Shown here: piece by piece, positions 17,709-26,789 of the stretch
How positions within the stretch are numbered: position 1 is the stretch's first letter
Layout: the number at the start of each line of letters is the position of its first letter
From: Bacteroidota bacterium
GTDB lineage: Bacteria; Bacteroidota; Ignavibacteria; Palsa-1295
Direction: 5' to 3'
Assembly: GCA_030706745.1 (NCBI GenBank)
Contig: JAUZNX010000002.1
Location: 434,001-498,000, forward strand
Length of the DNA stretch: 64,000 nt
Program-made: the position numbers and the translations under genes
Notes under the pieces: generated by a model
Told to the model about the DNA's origin: nothing
The model's database searches: none
What the model saw: only the letters and a program-made list of their open reading frames with translations

Positions 17709-17732
17709 TCAACGTTACAAGAGAATACGATC

Positions 17733-17948
17733 ATGGCACGAGTCTGTGAACTGACCGGAGTGAAGCCGGTTTCTGGAAATCATGTTTCGCATGCGGTCAA
17801 TCGCAGCAAAAAGCGCATTCTACCAAACCTTCAGACTAAACGAGTTTGGGATGCGGAAACCGGTAAGTTCGTTACCATCAAGGCAACCGCCCGCGCGTTT
17901 CGCACGCTGGATAAGAAGGGCCTCCGGGCCATGCGGGCAAAGGTATAG
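17733..17948 (+). CDS. rpmB: 50S ribosomal protein L28
   Basis: 71 residues, MARVCELTGVKPVSGNHVSH, then AVNRSKKRILPNLQTKRVW and an Arg/Lys-rich end (FRTLDKKGLRAMRAKV). This is the full L28 length. Only one Cys (C5) remains, so it is a zinc-free form. Upstream TTACAAGAG serves as a weak ribosome site. It probably forms one operon with rpsR. Confidence 0.95.
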   Translation: MARVCELTGVKPVSGNHVSHAVNRSKKRILPNLQTKRVWDAETGKFVTIKATARAFRTLDKKGLRAMRAKV

Positions 17949-17962
17949 TTGGCAGTGATTCT

Positions 17963-17991
17963 ATAGATTCTATAGAATTTATAGAATCTAT
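17963..17991. repeat. AT-rich palindrome after rpmB
   Basis: Perfect 12-bp arms ATAGATTCTATA and TATAGAATCTAT around GAATT, made of a 9-bp period unit (ATTCTATAG). It lies between the rpmB stop and the TTG start of the first GT9 gene. It could be a terminator-like hairpin or an operator; no T-run follows. Confidence 0.6.
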
Positions 17992-18002
17992 CGTGAATCC
18001 AC

Positions 18003-19103
18003 TTGCCAAACCCACTTCTTAAGCCGGTCGAACTTGCGATTCGAAGGGCGTTCCTTCGCGGACTTGGCTTGCTCGGCAAGGCACGCCGCCATACCGCTGC
18101 TCTCGCGCCGGAGCATCTTGTTGCACGACTGGGTCCCGAACCATCCATCTTGTTGCTCCGTCAGGATCGCCTTGGCGATCTTTTGATGTCCTCATTTTTT
18201 CTTGTCGCGCTGCGCACTCGATTCCCCGGGGCACACATCGCAATCGTTCTCGGAAAGAATAATGCTGCCGGATTTCCGTTGTTACCAGCCAACTGCGAGG
18301 CGTTTGTCTATTCAAAGCGATTCTTGCAGGATATGAGAATGCTGCGGACTATCCGCAAACGGAATTTTGATCTCATGATCGATCTGACCGATAAAGCGTC
18401 TGTCACCTCCTCGATCTTTCTTGCACTCTCCGGCGCGAAGATTCGGCTTGGTGTTGCCAAAGAGAACTCGGTCGTCTATGACCTCACGGTTCCACAATTT
18501 GCGGCGCGGTCCCGTCATATCACCGAGCGCGTGGCCGAAATGCTGAGACCCCTCGGCATCGATCCCGAAACCGTCGATCGAAGTCCACGGCTCAATGTTC
18601 GCGCCAACCATACGCCGGGACGTGTTGGAATGAATGTCTCTTCTCGTACTGCGGACCGGTCAGCACCACCCGCTGCCATGGCCGAGATTGCGCGTGGGAT
18701 CCTCAGCGAGGGCGTCACAGAAGTTCTTGTCTTTTCCGCACCAAACGATCGCGAGCGCGGTCGCAAGACAGTCCGGCTTGCGAATGATCCTCACATCCGG
18801 GAAGCGCCGTATGTCAAGGAATTCACAGACCTCGCGGAGCAAATTGCTTCGTGCGAATATTTAGTCAGCGTGGATACGTCCGTCACGCAAATTGCTTCGG
18901 CAGCGAAAGTGCCAATGGTCCTTCTCTTCAATGCAGAGATCGACCAATTTCCCTGGACACCGATCGGCGTTCCATTCGAGATTCATCGTCAGCGCCCGAA
19001 TCTGGAGTCTCTTGAACCACAGCCGGTGCTTGCGCTGTTCAAAAAATTGATGGTCCAAAGCGCCACGTCAATAGTCGCCCAACCGAAGATCGCCAACTCA
19101 TGA
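18003..19103 (+). CDS. Glycosyltransferase family 9 (heptosyltransferase-like)
   Basis: 366 residues from a TTG start; a stop codon lies 7 bases upstream in frame, so no earlier start is possible. The GT9 fold is shown by ILLLRQDRLGDLLMSSFFLV (~40-60, the D-x-x-GD nucleotide-sugar region), FDLMIDLTDKASVTS (~112-127) and the C-terminal donor-site segment YLVSVDTSVTQIASAAKVPMV (in parts, ~288-310). Family members add heptose or related sugars to the lipopolysaccharide core at the inner face of the membrane. It overlaps the ABC exporter gene by ATGA. Two more GT9 genes follow in this locus. Confidence 0.85.
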   Translation: MPNPLLKPVELAIRRAFLRGLGLLGKARRHTAALAPEHLVARLGPEPSILLLRQDRLGDLLMSSFFLVALRTRFPGAHIAIVLGKNNAAGFPLLPANCEAFVYSKRFLQDMRMLRTIRKRNFDLMIDLTDKASVTSSIFLALSGAKIRLGVAKENSVVYDLTVPQFAARSRHITERVAEMLRPLGIDPETVDRSPRLNVRANHTPGRVGMNVSSRTADRSAPPAAMAEIARGILSEGVTEVLVFSAPNDRERGRKTVRLANDPHIREAPYVKEFTDLAEQIASCEYLVSVDTSVTQIASAAKVPMVLLFNAEIDQFPWTPIGVPFEIHRQRPNLESLEPQPVLALFKKLMVQSATSIVAQPKIANS

Positions 19104-20968
19104 TATTTCGAACATATCGACGTCTATTGCCGCTCGCACGTCCCTACCGGACGAAGATGATCATATCATCTATCTTCAACATCCTGGGCAACCTGATGGG
19201 AAGCGTGAGCCTTTTGGCGTTGCTTCCCATTGTTTCAGTGGTCATTGGCGAATCGCAAACCTTGCCGAGCATCGGTGGGGGAATGGGCAATCGAATCATC
19301 TATCGCTTCAGCCAGATTTTTCTCGTTTCCAATCCCGATCACACGTTCGATGCCGTCGCCTCCCTGTTCCGAATCTGTCTCTTCGTGTTTGTCACGAGCG
19401 CGCTGAAGAATGTCTTCTCGTATCTGAGCGGATACATCATGGCTATCGTGGAGAACGGCATGGCCCGAAGCCTGCGCGATTCAGTGTTCGAGAAGCTTTC
19501 AACGCTATCGTTGGACTATTATTACGACCGCAAGTCCGGCCATCTTCTTAGCCGCCTGACCAACGATGTTGCGCAGGTCAATTCGGTACTCACGACGAGT
19601 ATCATGACGATGGTGGGTCAGCCGGTCAGCATCATCACGATTCTCGGAACGATGCTCGTCATCAATGCTCGCATGACCCTGCTTTCGCTGGCGATTGGTG
19701 CGTTGAGCATGTATCTCGTCCGGCTGTTTCGTGGTATGATCAAAGGGATGGCGCACCGCCTTCAGAATCTCCAAGGCGACATACTGAGTGTTGCCCAGGA
19801 AATGATATCTGGTGTAAAGGTTGTCAAGTCCTTCGGGATGGAGCGCTATGAAGTGCGCCGCTTCAAGGCGGAGACCGAGAAGCATTTCAACGGAAGTCGC
19901 CGGCTTGCGCGTATACGGGGGATTGGCAGTCCGATCAATGAGATGCTTGCTACGCTCGGATTCATCGGAATTCTCTGGTTCGGCGGCCATGAAGTATTTG
20001 CGAAGACAATGCCCGGCGGGGGACTTATCTTCTTCCTCGGTGCGCTGATTCAGCTCATGCAGCCGATCAAGAACCTGAGCGAACTGAGTACCCGGCTCTA
20101 TGAGGGTTCGGCTTCTGCCGAAAATCTCTTCGCGATCCTGGATGCCGAGCCAAGTGTTAAGCCGGGGACGGTCATTGCGCCAAAGTCGATTGTCGAGCCG
20201 ATTCATTTTGAGAACGTCTCGTTTCAGTACCGCGCGACGACGGAGAACGCGATCGATGGCATCGATCTCGAAATATTCCCGAATGAAATTCTTGCATTGG
20301 TCGGTCCAAGTGGCGCTGGTAAGACGACGTTCGTCGATCTCCTGGTTCGCTTTTACGATCCCACGTCGGGACGAATTACGCTCGGTGGCCGCGACCTTCG
20401 TGATTATGAGTTAGAAAGTCTGCGTAAGCTATTCGGTATCGTGACGCAGGAGACGTTGCTCTTTCACGATTCGATTAAGAACAATATCTTTTACGGAAAT
20501 CGTGATGCATCCGAGCAGATGGTGCATGATGCGGCACGAGCGGCCAATGCGCATGAGTTTATCATGCAATTACCGGATGGTTACAACACGATGGTCGGCG
20601 ATCGAGGCGTCCGGCTCTCCGGCGGCCAGCGGCAGCGCATTGCAATTGCCCGCGCGCTTCTGAAAGATCCGCCAATCCTGATTTTTGACGAAGCAACGAG
20701 CGCGCTCGATACCGAGAACGAAATGCTCGTGCAAGAAGCTATCCAGAATTTGTTGCATCATCGGACTGCGGTTGTTATTGCGCATCGTCTCTCGACGATC
20801 CAACAGGCCGATCGCATTGTGGTTATGGATAAGGGCGGAATCGTGGAGATAGGCAATCACGAGAAACTTCTTGCAAACGAGGGTGGGTTGTATCGGCGGT
20901 TGTATACAATGCAGTCGCGCGCCGCGACGGATTCTCCAGTGTCTCTGTCTTCTCTTAAGGATCAATAA
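19100..20968 (+). CDS. MsbA-like ABC exporter (fused membrane and ATPase domains)
   Basis: 622 residues. The membrane domain spans ~15-325 with six segments and the coupling-helix motif YYDRKSGHLLSRLTNDV (~151-167). The ATPase domain from ~365 has Walker A GPSGAGKTT (402-410), Q-loop VTQE (448-451), signature LSGGQ (506-510), Walker B ILIFDE (526-531) and H-loop VIAHRLST. This is the half-transporter architecture of MsbA/lipid A flippases and related exporters. Position between GT9 genes supports a lipid-linked glycan or lipid A-core substrate. It is translationally coupled to the GT9 gene before it. Confidence 0.9.
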   Translation: MIFRTYRRLLPLARPYRTKMIISSIFNILGNLMGSVSLLALLPIVSVVIGESQTLPSIGGGMGNRIIYRFSQIFLVSNPDHTFDAVASLFRICLFVFVTSALKNVFSYLSGYIMAIVENGMARSLRDSVFEKLSTLSLDYYYDRKSGHLLSRLTNDVAQVNSVLTTSIMTMVGQPVSIITILGTMLVINARMTLLSLAIGALSMYLVRLFRGMIKGMAHRLQNLQGDILSVAQEMISGVKVVKSFGMERYEVRRFKAETEKHFNGSRRLARIRGIGSPINEMLATLGFIGILWFGGHEVFAKTMPGGGLIFFLGALIQLMQPIKNLSELSTRLYEGSASAENLFAILDAEPSVKPGTVIAPKSIVEPIHFENVSFQYRATTENAIDGIDLEIFPNEILALVGPSGAGKTTFVDLLVRFYDPTSGRITLGGRDLRDYELESLRKLFGIVTQETLLFHDSIKNNIFYGNRDASEQMVHDAARAANAHEFIMQLPDGYNTMVGDRGVRLSGGQRQRIAIARALLKDPPILIFDEATSALDTENEMLVQEAIQNLLHHRTAVVIAHRLSTIQQADRIVVMDKGGIVEIGNHEKLLANEGGLYRRLYTMQSRAATDSPVSLSSLKDQ

Positions 20969-20990
20969 ATACTACGATCGAAAGACTATT

Positions 20991-21866
20991 ATGCCGGCTC
21001 AGAATCGTCCCGACGCCACATCCAAGTTAATCCAGTTGTTGACCCCCTATCACGTCCCCCAGTTGGAGATGGACCGTTGGGGCCCAGGCCGAGATGGTGG
21101 ATATGTCGTGCCAGTCCAACTCTTGCGGAAGACAACACTTCTCGTAACAGGAGGCGTATGCGATGATGTCCAGTTTGAAGAGGTCATGGCACGAGAGAAC
21201 CCCGGTGTGCGCATTGGACTGTTCGATCATACGATTACGAAGATCCCATCCCATACGCCCGCGACTGCTGTGTGGCATAAAATGGGGTTGGGGTCAGCGG
21301 ATGGTTGTATCCCGCTGGAATCTGCGGTCACCTTATGTGGCGGAGACGACACGGAACGCCTCGTTGTCAAGCTTGATATCGAGAATGCGGAGTGGGACGT
21401 GATTGAGAATACGCCCGCCGATTTCTGGCGAAGAGTGGACGTATTTATCATTGAAATTCACGGGCTTGGGGATTCGGAGAAATATGCTGAGTACAATCGT
21501 ATCCTTGATAAATTGAACCAGCATTTACTTCTCGTACATGTACATGGGAATAATTTCAGCAGGCCCATCCGCTTGAAATCCGAAGGAGTTGAAATCCCGG
21601 TCACGATGGAAGCAACGTACATCAATCGGTCGCTCATTCCAGAGGGAATGTTCCCGAAAGCCTGGCGGTCATCTGGGCCGACCAAACACGACCGGAAGAA
21701 CAATGAGACCCTGCCGGACATCCGGTTGAACTACTGGATGGTATTTATGGAGCCATTCACGCGTCAATGGGTGCGCGCGGTTACAATGCTGTACCCCTGG
21801 CGTTTGAAAAAGAACATTGGCTTGAACTGGACGTTGCTGGGTCGTCGTTTTGGCCGCAGCAATTGA
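20991..21866 (+). CDS. FkbM-like methyltransferase
   Basis: 291 residues from the ATG at 20991; a frame open back to 20871 would overlap the exporter and is not needed. SAM-dependent methyltransferase of FkbM type: early GGYVVP (~33-38), LLVTGGVCDDVQFEEVM in place of the usual nucleotide-binding strand, and the hallmark VVKLDIENAEWDVIENTP followed by VFIIEIHGL (~120-155). C-terminal half is less conserved. In a glycan locus such enzymes methylate sugar hydroxyls; that substrate is inferred. It lies 22 bases after the exporter. Confidence 0.75.
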   Translation: MPAQNRPDATSKLIQLLTPYHVPQLEMDRWGPGRDGGYVVPVQLLRKTTLLVTGGVCDDVQFEEVMARENPGVRIGLFDHTITKIPSHTPATAVWHKMGLGSADGCIPLESAVTLCGGDDTERLVVKLDIENAEWDVIENTPADFWRRVDVFIIEIHGLGDSEKYAEYNRILDKLNQHLLLVHVHGNNFSRPIRLKSEGVEIPVTMEATYINRSLIPEGMFPKAWRSSGPTKHDRKNNETLPDIRLNYWMVFMEPFTRQWVRAVTMLYPWRLKKNIGLNWTLLGRRFGRSN

Positions 21867-21959
21867 GCCCATTGTTATGTCAGCCAGGACAAATATTTGG
21901 AACGATGGTATCCATTTCCAGTTTATCGAATCGCCGCAGTGTTTTTGTAATCCTGTTCC

Positions 21960-23477
21960 ATGAGCAACCCTCGCGTTTCATCAGGTCAGCCATCCACTCC
22001 ATTAGAAGCATCGGTTGAAATCAAGCCGGTTGACCAGGAAGCTGAGCCGAACGCCAGCGAAATGGAGATCGGCCCACGGATCCTAACCGAACGTGACAGA
22101 CGGTACATAGATCGGTATACCGTACGTACCCGGCGCGGAGTTGACAAGCATACCGAGAACCTCCCGTTGAACGTCCGCATTCGGCGTGGCATTGAGAGCG
22201 TGAATCGCAGACTTGTTTACAAGATTCTTGAACGGACATTTCACAATCCACCCATCACGAAGCGGATTCCAATCGAGAAAGCCCGTGGCATCTTTATCGT
22301 GCCCATTGGTCCCGCGATCGGAGATATGGTCGTGGCATTACCTCTATTTCATGCGATCCGACGGCGCAATCCCTCGTGCCGGATCGGTACGCTCATATCG
22401 GAGCGCAGCAAAGGACTCGTCTATTCCGATCCTGCGATCACGCATACCTATCATTTTCGGAATAAGGACGATGTTCGCCACTATCCGGAAATTGCGCGCG
22501 CGAGACACGACGGATTTGATGTGGTGATCAATATGAACCTGAACCGCATGTCGGAATTTGGACTCATCTCCAATTTTATCTCGCCAAAGGGATTCAAGGT
22601 TGCATCTTCGCACGCCCGCAACGATTTGTATCGTATCATCTATAATCATCTGCTTCCGTACGATCGGAATTCGATGCACCTCTCGCAGTTGGGTCTGGAG
22701 ATGCTTGGAGCGGCCGTCGAACTTGGTACTCCGGCCAAGCAGTGGGAGAGCGCGCCGCGGCTTGCCATTCCCGAGCATATTCGTGGCCGCATCCAGGGGG
22801 CGATCTCGAAGGAATTGTCACAGTTGGATGCTGACTGGTATATCCATTTCAATCCGCAGGCGCGAAATCCATCGCGGGAGTGGGGCCTCGACAATGCATT
22901 TGAATTCGCTCGCAAATTCTCGGAGCGGTATGAGCGCGGAGCAATCTTTTTCACGGCATCGCCGGTCCAACGTCCAGCGGTAGAGGAACACATTCGGCGG
23001 CTTGGGCTTTCGCGAGTCTGCTTCTTTCCTACGTCATACGATTTGCTCGAGCTCTCGCTTGTTTCAGAATATTCGCGTCTCATCGTGACACCAGATACGT
23101 CGGCCATCCACTTCGGCACCCTCTCAGGCAAGCCGACGCTGGTACTCTGGTCGGACCCGGAATTCCTGCCGATGGAATGGCTTCCGCTGCAAGTGCCTTC
23201 GATCAATCTTGCTCCTGAACGGCGAGGGATGCCGGTACCGACCATCCCGGTTGAGACCGTCTGGCAAGCCGCACAAAAGTTATTGGATGGTGCCTGGACG
23301 CAGACCGCTACTACCTATGGGCTTGAACCTGAAGCCGACCCACTGTATCAGGCCTCGACGGGCTCGGAATCGCTATCGAGTCTCATTGCGCGCTCCGCGG
23401 TCCCCCGAGTCTTTACAAAAGATGGAATATCCGTACCCTTGAGTTCTCCCACAATCGCGCCGCATGTCATTCTTTAG
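21960..23477 (+). CDS. Glycosyltransferase family 9, long form
   Basis: 505 residues. An N-terminal ~85-residue extension rich in charged residues precedes the GT9 core: GIFIVPIGPAIGDMVVALPLF (~108-128, in parts), FDVVINMNLNRMSEFGLIS (~180-198), WYIHFNPQARNPSREWG (~290-306, first half of the donor site) and IVTPDTSAIHFGTLSGKPTL (~375-394). A C-terminal extension of ~60 residues has no recognised domain. Probably adds core or O-chain sugars. The end overlaps the next GT9 gene by 14 bases. The 93 bases before it hold no other gene. Confidence 0.85.
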   Translation: MSNPRVSSGQPSTPLEASVEIKPVDQEAEPNASEMEIGPRILTERDRRYIDRYTVRTRRGVDKHTENLPLNVRIRRGIESVNRRLVYKILERTFHNPPITKRIPIEKARGIFIVPIGPAIGDMVVALPLFHAIRRRNPSCRIGTLISERSKGLVYSDPAITHTYHFRNKDDVRHYPEIARARHDGFDVVINMNLNRMSEFGLISNFISPKGFKVASSHARNDLYRIIYNHLLPYDRNSMHLSQLGLEMLGAAVELGTPAKQWESAPRLAIPEHIRGRIQGAISKELSQLDADWYIHFNPQARNPSREWGLDNAFEFARKFSERYERGAIFFTASPVQRPAVEEHIRRLGLSRVCFFPTSYDLLELSLVSEYSRLIVTPDTSAIHFGTLSGKPTLVLWSDPEFLPMEWLPLQVPSINLAPERRGMPVPTIPVETVWQAAQKLLDGAWTQTATTYGLEPEADPLYQASTGSESLSSLIARSAVPRVFTKDGISVPLSSPTIAPHVIL

Positions 23478-24639
23478 CCGTCTCGCCGATGCCAGGGCGC
23501 GGCGAAGATCCTCAGCCACTTTCGATTCGCGAGGTCGCCGTGTTGTACGTGCCATTGAGCGTCGGATACGATTCTTGCTCTCGTCACCGCTCGGTGTGCT
23601 TCTGCACCCGAGAGAAGTTAGGAGGCCGGTTCCGCTCGATCAGGTCAACCGCGTGCTTATTCTGCGCTACGATGCGCTTGGCGATGCCGTGCTCTCCTCG
23701 GCCGTCTGGCACGCTCTCAAAAAATATGCGCCGCACATTCGAATCGGAGTTGTCGGCAGCCGCCGGAACCGCACGCTACTCCAGGCCGATCCTGCCATCG
23801 ACGATGTGTTCGTGTTCTCGAAAGCGCTCACATGGCATGTTATCCCTGACCTGTTTCGAGCACGACGTGCCGCGAAATGGGATATGGTGCTGAATATTTC
23901 CTTCCACGATAAAACGCGCGCGGCAATTTATTCGCGCATCGTCGCACCGCACGCGATTACCGTGACGGCTGTATGGGATCATCGGGAGAAGTATGAGCGC
24001 CTGTATTCTATTGTTGGGCAGCGTCCGGCAAACACACCTATCGTTCTCCAATGGCTCGCAATTCTGAAGGATGCCTTCGGACTAGAACTGACCCAGGAAG
24101 ATACGTTGCCAACAATTTTTGCCGATCCCGGTATCGAGCGAAGCTTTGCGCCAGAAATCGATGCGATAACAAACCGGGCAGGAAAGAAGGAATATGTCAT
24201 CATCAATACGGATGCGGCCCAATCATTTCGAGAGTGGGGCTTGCCACATGCGCTCGAGCTCTCACAGGAAATTCGGTCGCGATGGCCCGAACTGCATATC
24301 TTCTGGACTAGCGCGCCCCTGCATAGCGGTACCGTCCAATCATTTCTGAAATCCAATCAGTCGGAGGGCATCGCCTACTTGCTGACGCCTTCGGTCCATC
24401 ACTTGCTGGTCGCGATCAAAGGAGCCAGGGTCGTGCTTTCGCCGGATACATCGGTCGTCCATATCGCAGCCGCCTACCGGAAACCGACCGTCGGACTCTA
24501 TGTCGAGCATAAGGAATATCCAATTCGCGGTACAATCTCGCGCATGGTGTTCGCACCCGATCACACTACAGCCGCTTCGATCCCTGTCGAACCGGTTCTC
24601 ACCGCGTTGGGCGAAGTCATGCAAGAAAGCACCCGCTAA
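23464..24639 (+). CDS. Glycosyltransferase family 9
   Basis: 391 residues. The core is shown by VLILRYDALGDAVLSSAVWH (~62-81), WDMVLNISFHDKTRAAIYS (~140-158), VIINTDAAQSFREWGLPHAL (~243-262) and VLSPDTSVVHIAAAYRKPTV (~323-342). It starts inside the preceding GT9 gene (14-base overlap) and ends with a 4-base overlap against the convergent GT4 gene. Three GT9 enzymes in one locus suggests stepwise heptosyl- or similar transfer, but the specific sugars cannot be read from sequence. Confidence 0.85.
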   Translation: MSFFSRLADARARRRSSATFDSRGRRVVRAIERRIRFLLSSPLGVLLHPREVRRPVPLDQVNRVLILRYDALGDAVLSSAVWHALKKYAPHIRIGVVGSRRNRTLLQADPAIDDVFVFSKALTWHVIPDLFRARRAAKWDMVLNISFHDKTRAAIYSRIVAPHAITVTAVWDHREKYERLYSIVGQRPANTPIVLQWLAILKDAFGLELTQEDTLPTIFADPGIERSFAPEIDAITNRAGKKEYVIINTDAAQSFREWGLPHALELSQEIRSRWPELHIFWTSAPLHSGTVQSFLKSNQSEGIAYLLTPSVHHLLVAIKGARVVLSPDTSVVHIAAAYRKPTVGLYVEHKEYPIRGTISRMVFAPDHTTAASIPVEPVLTALGEVMQESTR

Positions 24640-25823
24640 TTTAGCGCGACTTTCTTTGGCTCGATGATGGGCAATCCATCTGGCGTGAGTCTGACAGGTT
24701 TAATACGTGTCCGCCGCGCGATCGCCAAGGAATACACTCGATCCAACGCATCGAGCGAGCGGTCCATCGAGTGTTCTTGATGGACCCACTTGAAGCCTGC
24801 CTCGCCATGGATCACCATTAGTGAAGGATCGAGTACATAGCGTTCCACCGCGTTTGCGATTGATTCCGGGCTGCGCGGGTGGACTAGCAATCCGCGTTCG
24901 TTTGCCCCGATTTGCTCCGGAGTCCCTTCACTGTCCGTTCCGATGACAGGAAGCGACATTGCCATTGCATCGAGGACTGAGAGCGAATACATTTCGTTGT
25001 AACTTGCGAGTACCAAGCAATCGAGTGCGTTGAGATAGGGAACAGGGTCCGTAGTCCATGGAAGAATTGTCAGGCGCTCGCGGATCCCTGGCCGCTGCTG
25101 AAATTCTACGAGCGAAGCGTTGTAGTCTTCGCAATTCGTCTCGTTGCGGGCGCCGATGATGAAGTACTTCACGCGGTCACGCACTTTGGGGTTGAGACAC
25201 GAGAGCGATTCGGCGAATTCCCGTACACCTTTGGCGGGTTCAATTCGACCGATCATGCCGAAGGCAACCTCATGATCGGCAATTCCGAGCTTCACGCGCA
25301 TCGCATCCCTGCTAGCCGCCGATCGAACGAAGCGGTCGAGATGTCGGCCATATCGTACGACTTGTAGCCTATCCGAAGGGACTGGAAGATATCGCGCAAG
25401 TTGCCGGTTCGCCGAGAGACTCGATGAGATGATGGCATCGACTCGAGAATAAATAGCGAAATGGTGCGGATCACGCTTGCGCGCCGGGACCATGTAGGTC
25501 GAGTGAACGTGCGGAATCCGCGTGCCGTACAATGCAAAACTCGCGGCCCAAACGTCGAATCGCGTGTGTGAGTGGACCAGCGCGCCTTCCTTGCGAGCCA
25601 AACGACGGATCATGCTAATATCCGCAGGGCTAAAGTGGGATTGCCGCATGGCATCGAAGATTCGGATGCCCGATGCCTGTAATTCGTGGTGGATCAAGGA
25701 CCCAGGAAGCGCATACGCTGCGACGTCTCGGCCACTCGCCGCTTGCGCGCGGATCAAAGAAGAAACGTACAGTTCAAGGCCACCTCGTGCGTCCGAGGTG
25801 ATCACATGTAAAACAGGTCGCAT
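24636..25823 (-). CDS. Glycosyltransferase family 4 (GT-B)
   Basis: 395 residues. The N-terminal Rossmann half begins PVLHVITSDARGGLELYVSS, with the glycine-rich acceptor loop. The C-terminal donor half has FGMIGRIEPAKGVREFAES (~198-216) and the E-x7-E motif region NEMYSLSVLDAMAMSLPVIG (~276-295), then SEGTPEQIGANERGLLV. Retaining GT4 enzymes add mannose, GlcNAc and other sugars to lipid-linked glycans. It is convergent with the GT9 operon (4-base overlap), so it is a separate transcript; antisense overlap at the 3' ends is possible. Confidence 0.88.
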   Translation of the reverse strand: MRPVLHVITSDARGGLELYVSSLIRAQAASGRDVAAYALPGSLIHHELQASGIRIFDAMRQSHFSPADISMIRRLARKEGALVHSHTRFDVWAASFALYGTRIPHVHSTYMVPARKRDPHHFAIYSRVDAIISSSLSANRQLARYLPVPSDRLQVVRYGRHLDRFVRSAASRDAMRVKLGIADHEVAFGMIGRIEPAKGVREFAESLSCLNPKVRDRVKYFIIGARNETNCEDYNASLVEFQQRPGIRERLTILPWTTDPVPYLNALDCLVLASYNEMYSLSVLDAMAMSLPVIGTDSEGTPEQIGANERGLLVHPRSPESIANAVERYVLDPSLMVIHGEAGFKWVHQEHSMDRSLDALDRVYSLAIARRTRIKPVRLTPDGLPIIEPKKVALN

Positions 25824-26027
25824 AGGAAGAAGTCAGGTTAGCGGAAAAACTCACGCGTGGTTGCGTGCGTTCCGAGCCGCGAGTTTTAACACCGGAATCT
25901 ATCTTTAATGAAGGCACGAATCTGCAGTAAGGAGCATCGTAGTATCTCAGGCAATATGCCATCCAACTCGGTCAAATCAGTTGCTCGACAAACTTGCGGG
26001 CTCAAAGATGAAATTAGGACTTCATTA

Positions 26028-26783
26028 TTAGATCGCTCCTGCCACCAGCTTCAGGCCCGCGAGCACGAGCACGCTGGCCAGTGCATATTGTAATGTGTGA
26101 GGGCGGGATTTGGTTGCGCCGAAATACGAGCCGAGCAGCGCGCCCGCAAGTCCGGCGAGCAGGAAATAGAGAAACAGCGCATCGCCGAGAGAGAAGATTG
26201 TATTGGCATGCCCCGCGAGTCCGGCCAGCGAATTGAGCACAATGAATGCACTGGCCATGGCCGCGCTGCCTTTGATGTCAGTGATACCAAGGAATAGCAG
26301 GATTGGACTCAAAAATATTCCTCCGCCGATTCCAATCATGCCCGAGACGAAGCCGAGGATCAGACCAATTGGGAGAGCGATGGGGTAGTAATGCTGAACG
26401 ATGAACGATGAGCGATGACTCGGACTCTTTGGAAGGACCAGCCGCCCCGCCGCCGCAAGGAGCGCAACACCAAGAATGATCTCGAAGACTGGTTGAGAGA
26501 CTCTCAACATTCCACCAATATAGGATGCTGGAATCGAGGTAATGACGAACGGCAGGAGCTTTCGAATCTCGAATGCACCGGGTCGCCGGTAATTGAGGAA
26601 GGCGATCCCAGCCACAAGCACATTGAGTGTAAGCACGATCGGCACAAATTGCCTCGCGCTGAATCCCATCAGCGAGATAACGGCGAGATACCCGGAGGCA
26701 CCGCCATGGCCCACGCTCGAGTAAAGTACGGCGACAAGAAAGATGAGCGGCAGGACGAGCAGGAGTTGCTGCGGGTTCGGCAT
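26028..26783 (-). CDS. TauE/SafE-family (TSUP) membrane transporter
   Basis: 251 residues with about eight hydrophobic segments and the duplicated TSUP pattern: VLYSSVGHGGASGYLAVISL (~19-38) in the first half and GLILGFVSGMIGIGGGIFLSPIL (in parts, ~139-160) in the second. The family exports sulfite, sulfoacetate or related organosulfur anions. The linker loop between the halves (residues ~121-133, SHRSSFIVQHYY) is encoded by a heptad repeat array (26396-26423). It lies 6 bases after moeA in the minus-strand Moco run, so a sulfur- or oxyanion-related role is plausible. Confidence 0.85.
   Translation of the reverse strand: MPNPQQLLLVLPLIFLVAVLYSSVGHGGASGYLAVISLMGFSARQFVPIVLTLNVLVAGIAFLNYRRPGAFEIRKLLPFVITSIPASYIGGMLRVSQPVFEIILGVALLAAAGRLVLPKSPSHRSSFIVQHYYPIALPIGLILGFVSGMIGIGGGIFLSPILLFLGITDIKGSAAMASAFIVLNSLAGLAGHANTIFSLGDALFLYFLLAGLAGALLGSYFGATKSRPHTLQYALASVLVLAGLKLVAGAI
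26396..26423. repeat. Heptad repeat array inside the TauE-like coding region
   Basis: Four 7-bp units GAACGAT, GAACGAT, GAGCGAT, GACTCGG in a row, keeping the minus-strand frame open and encoding the central cytoplasmic loop of the transporter. Confidence 0.7.
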
Positions 26784-26789
26784 GCGATT

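Noticed and set aside
24636-24639. 4-base overlap of convergent GT9 and GT4 genes as translational coupling
   Set aside because: The genes are on opposite strands, so coupling is impossible; only 3' end overlap.
25824-26027. Short plus-strand frame after the GT4 gene (from 25908)
   Set aside because: No domain and no ribosome site, and its end runs antisense into the TauE-like gene.
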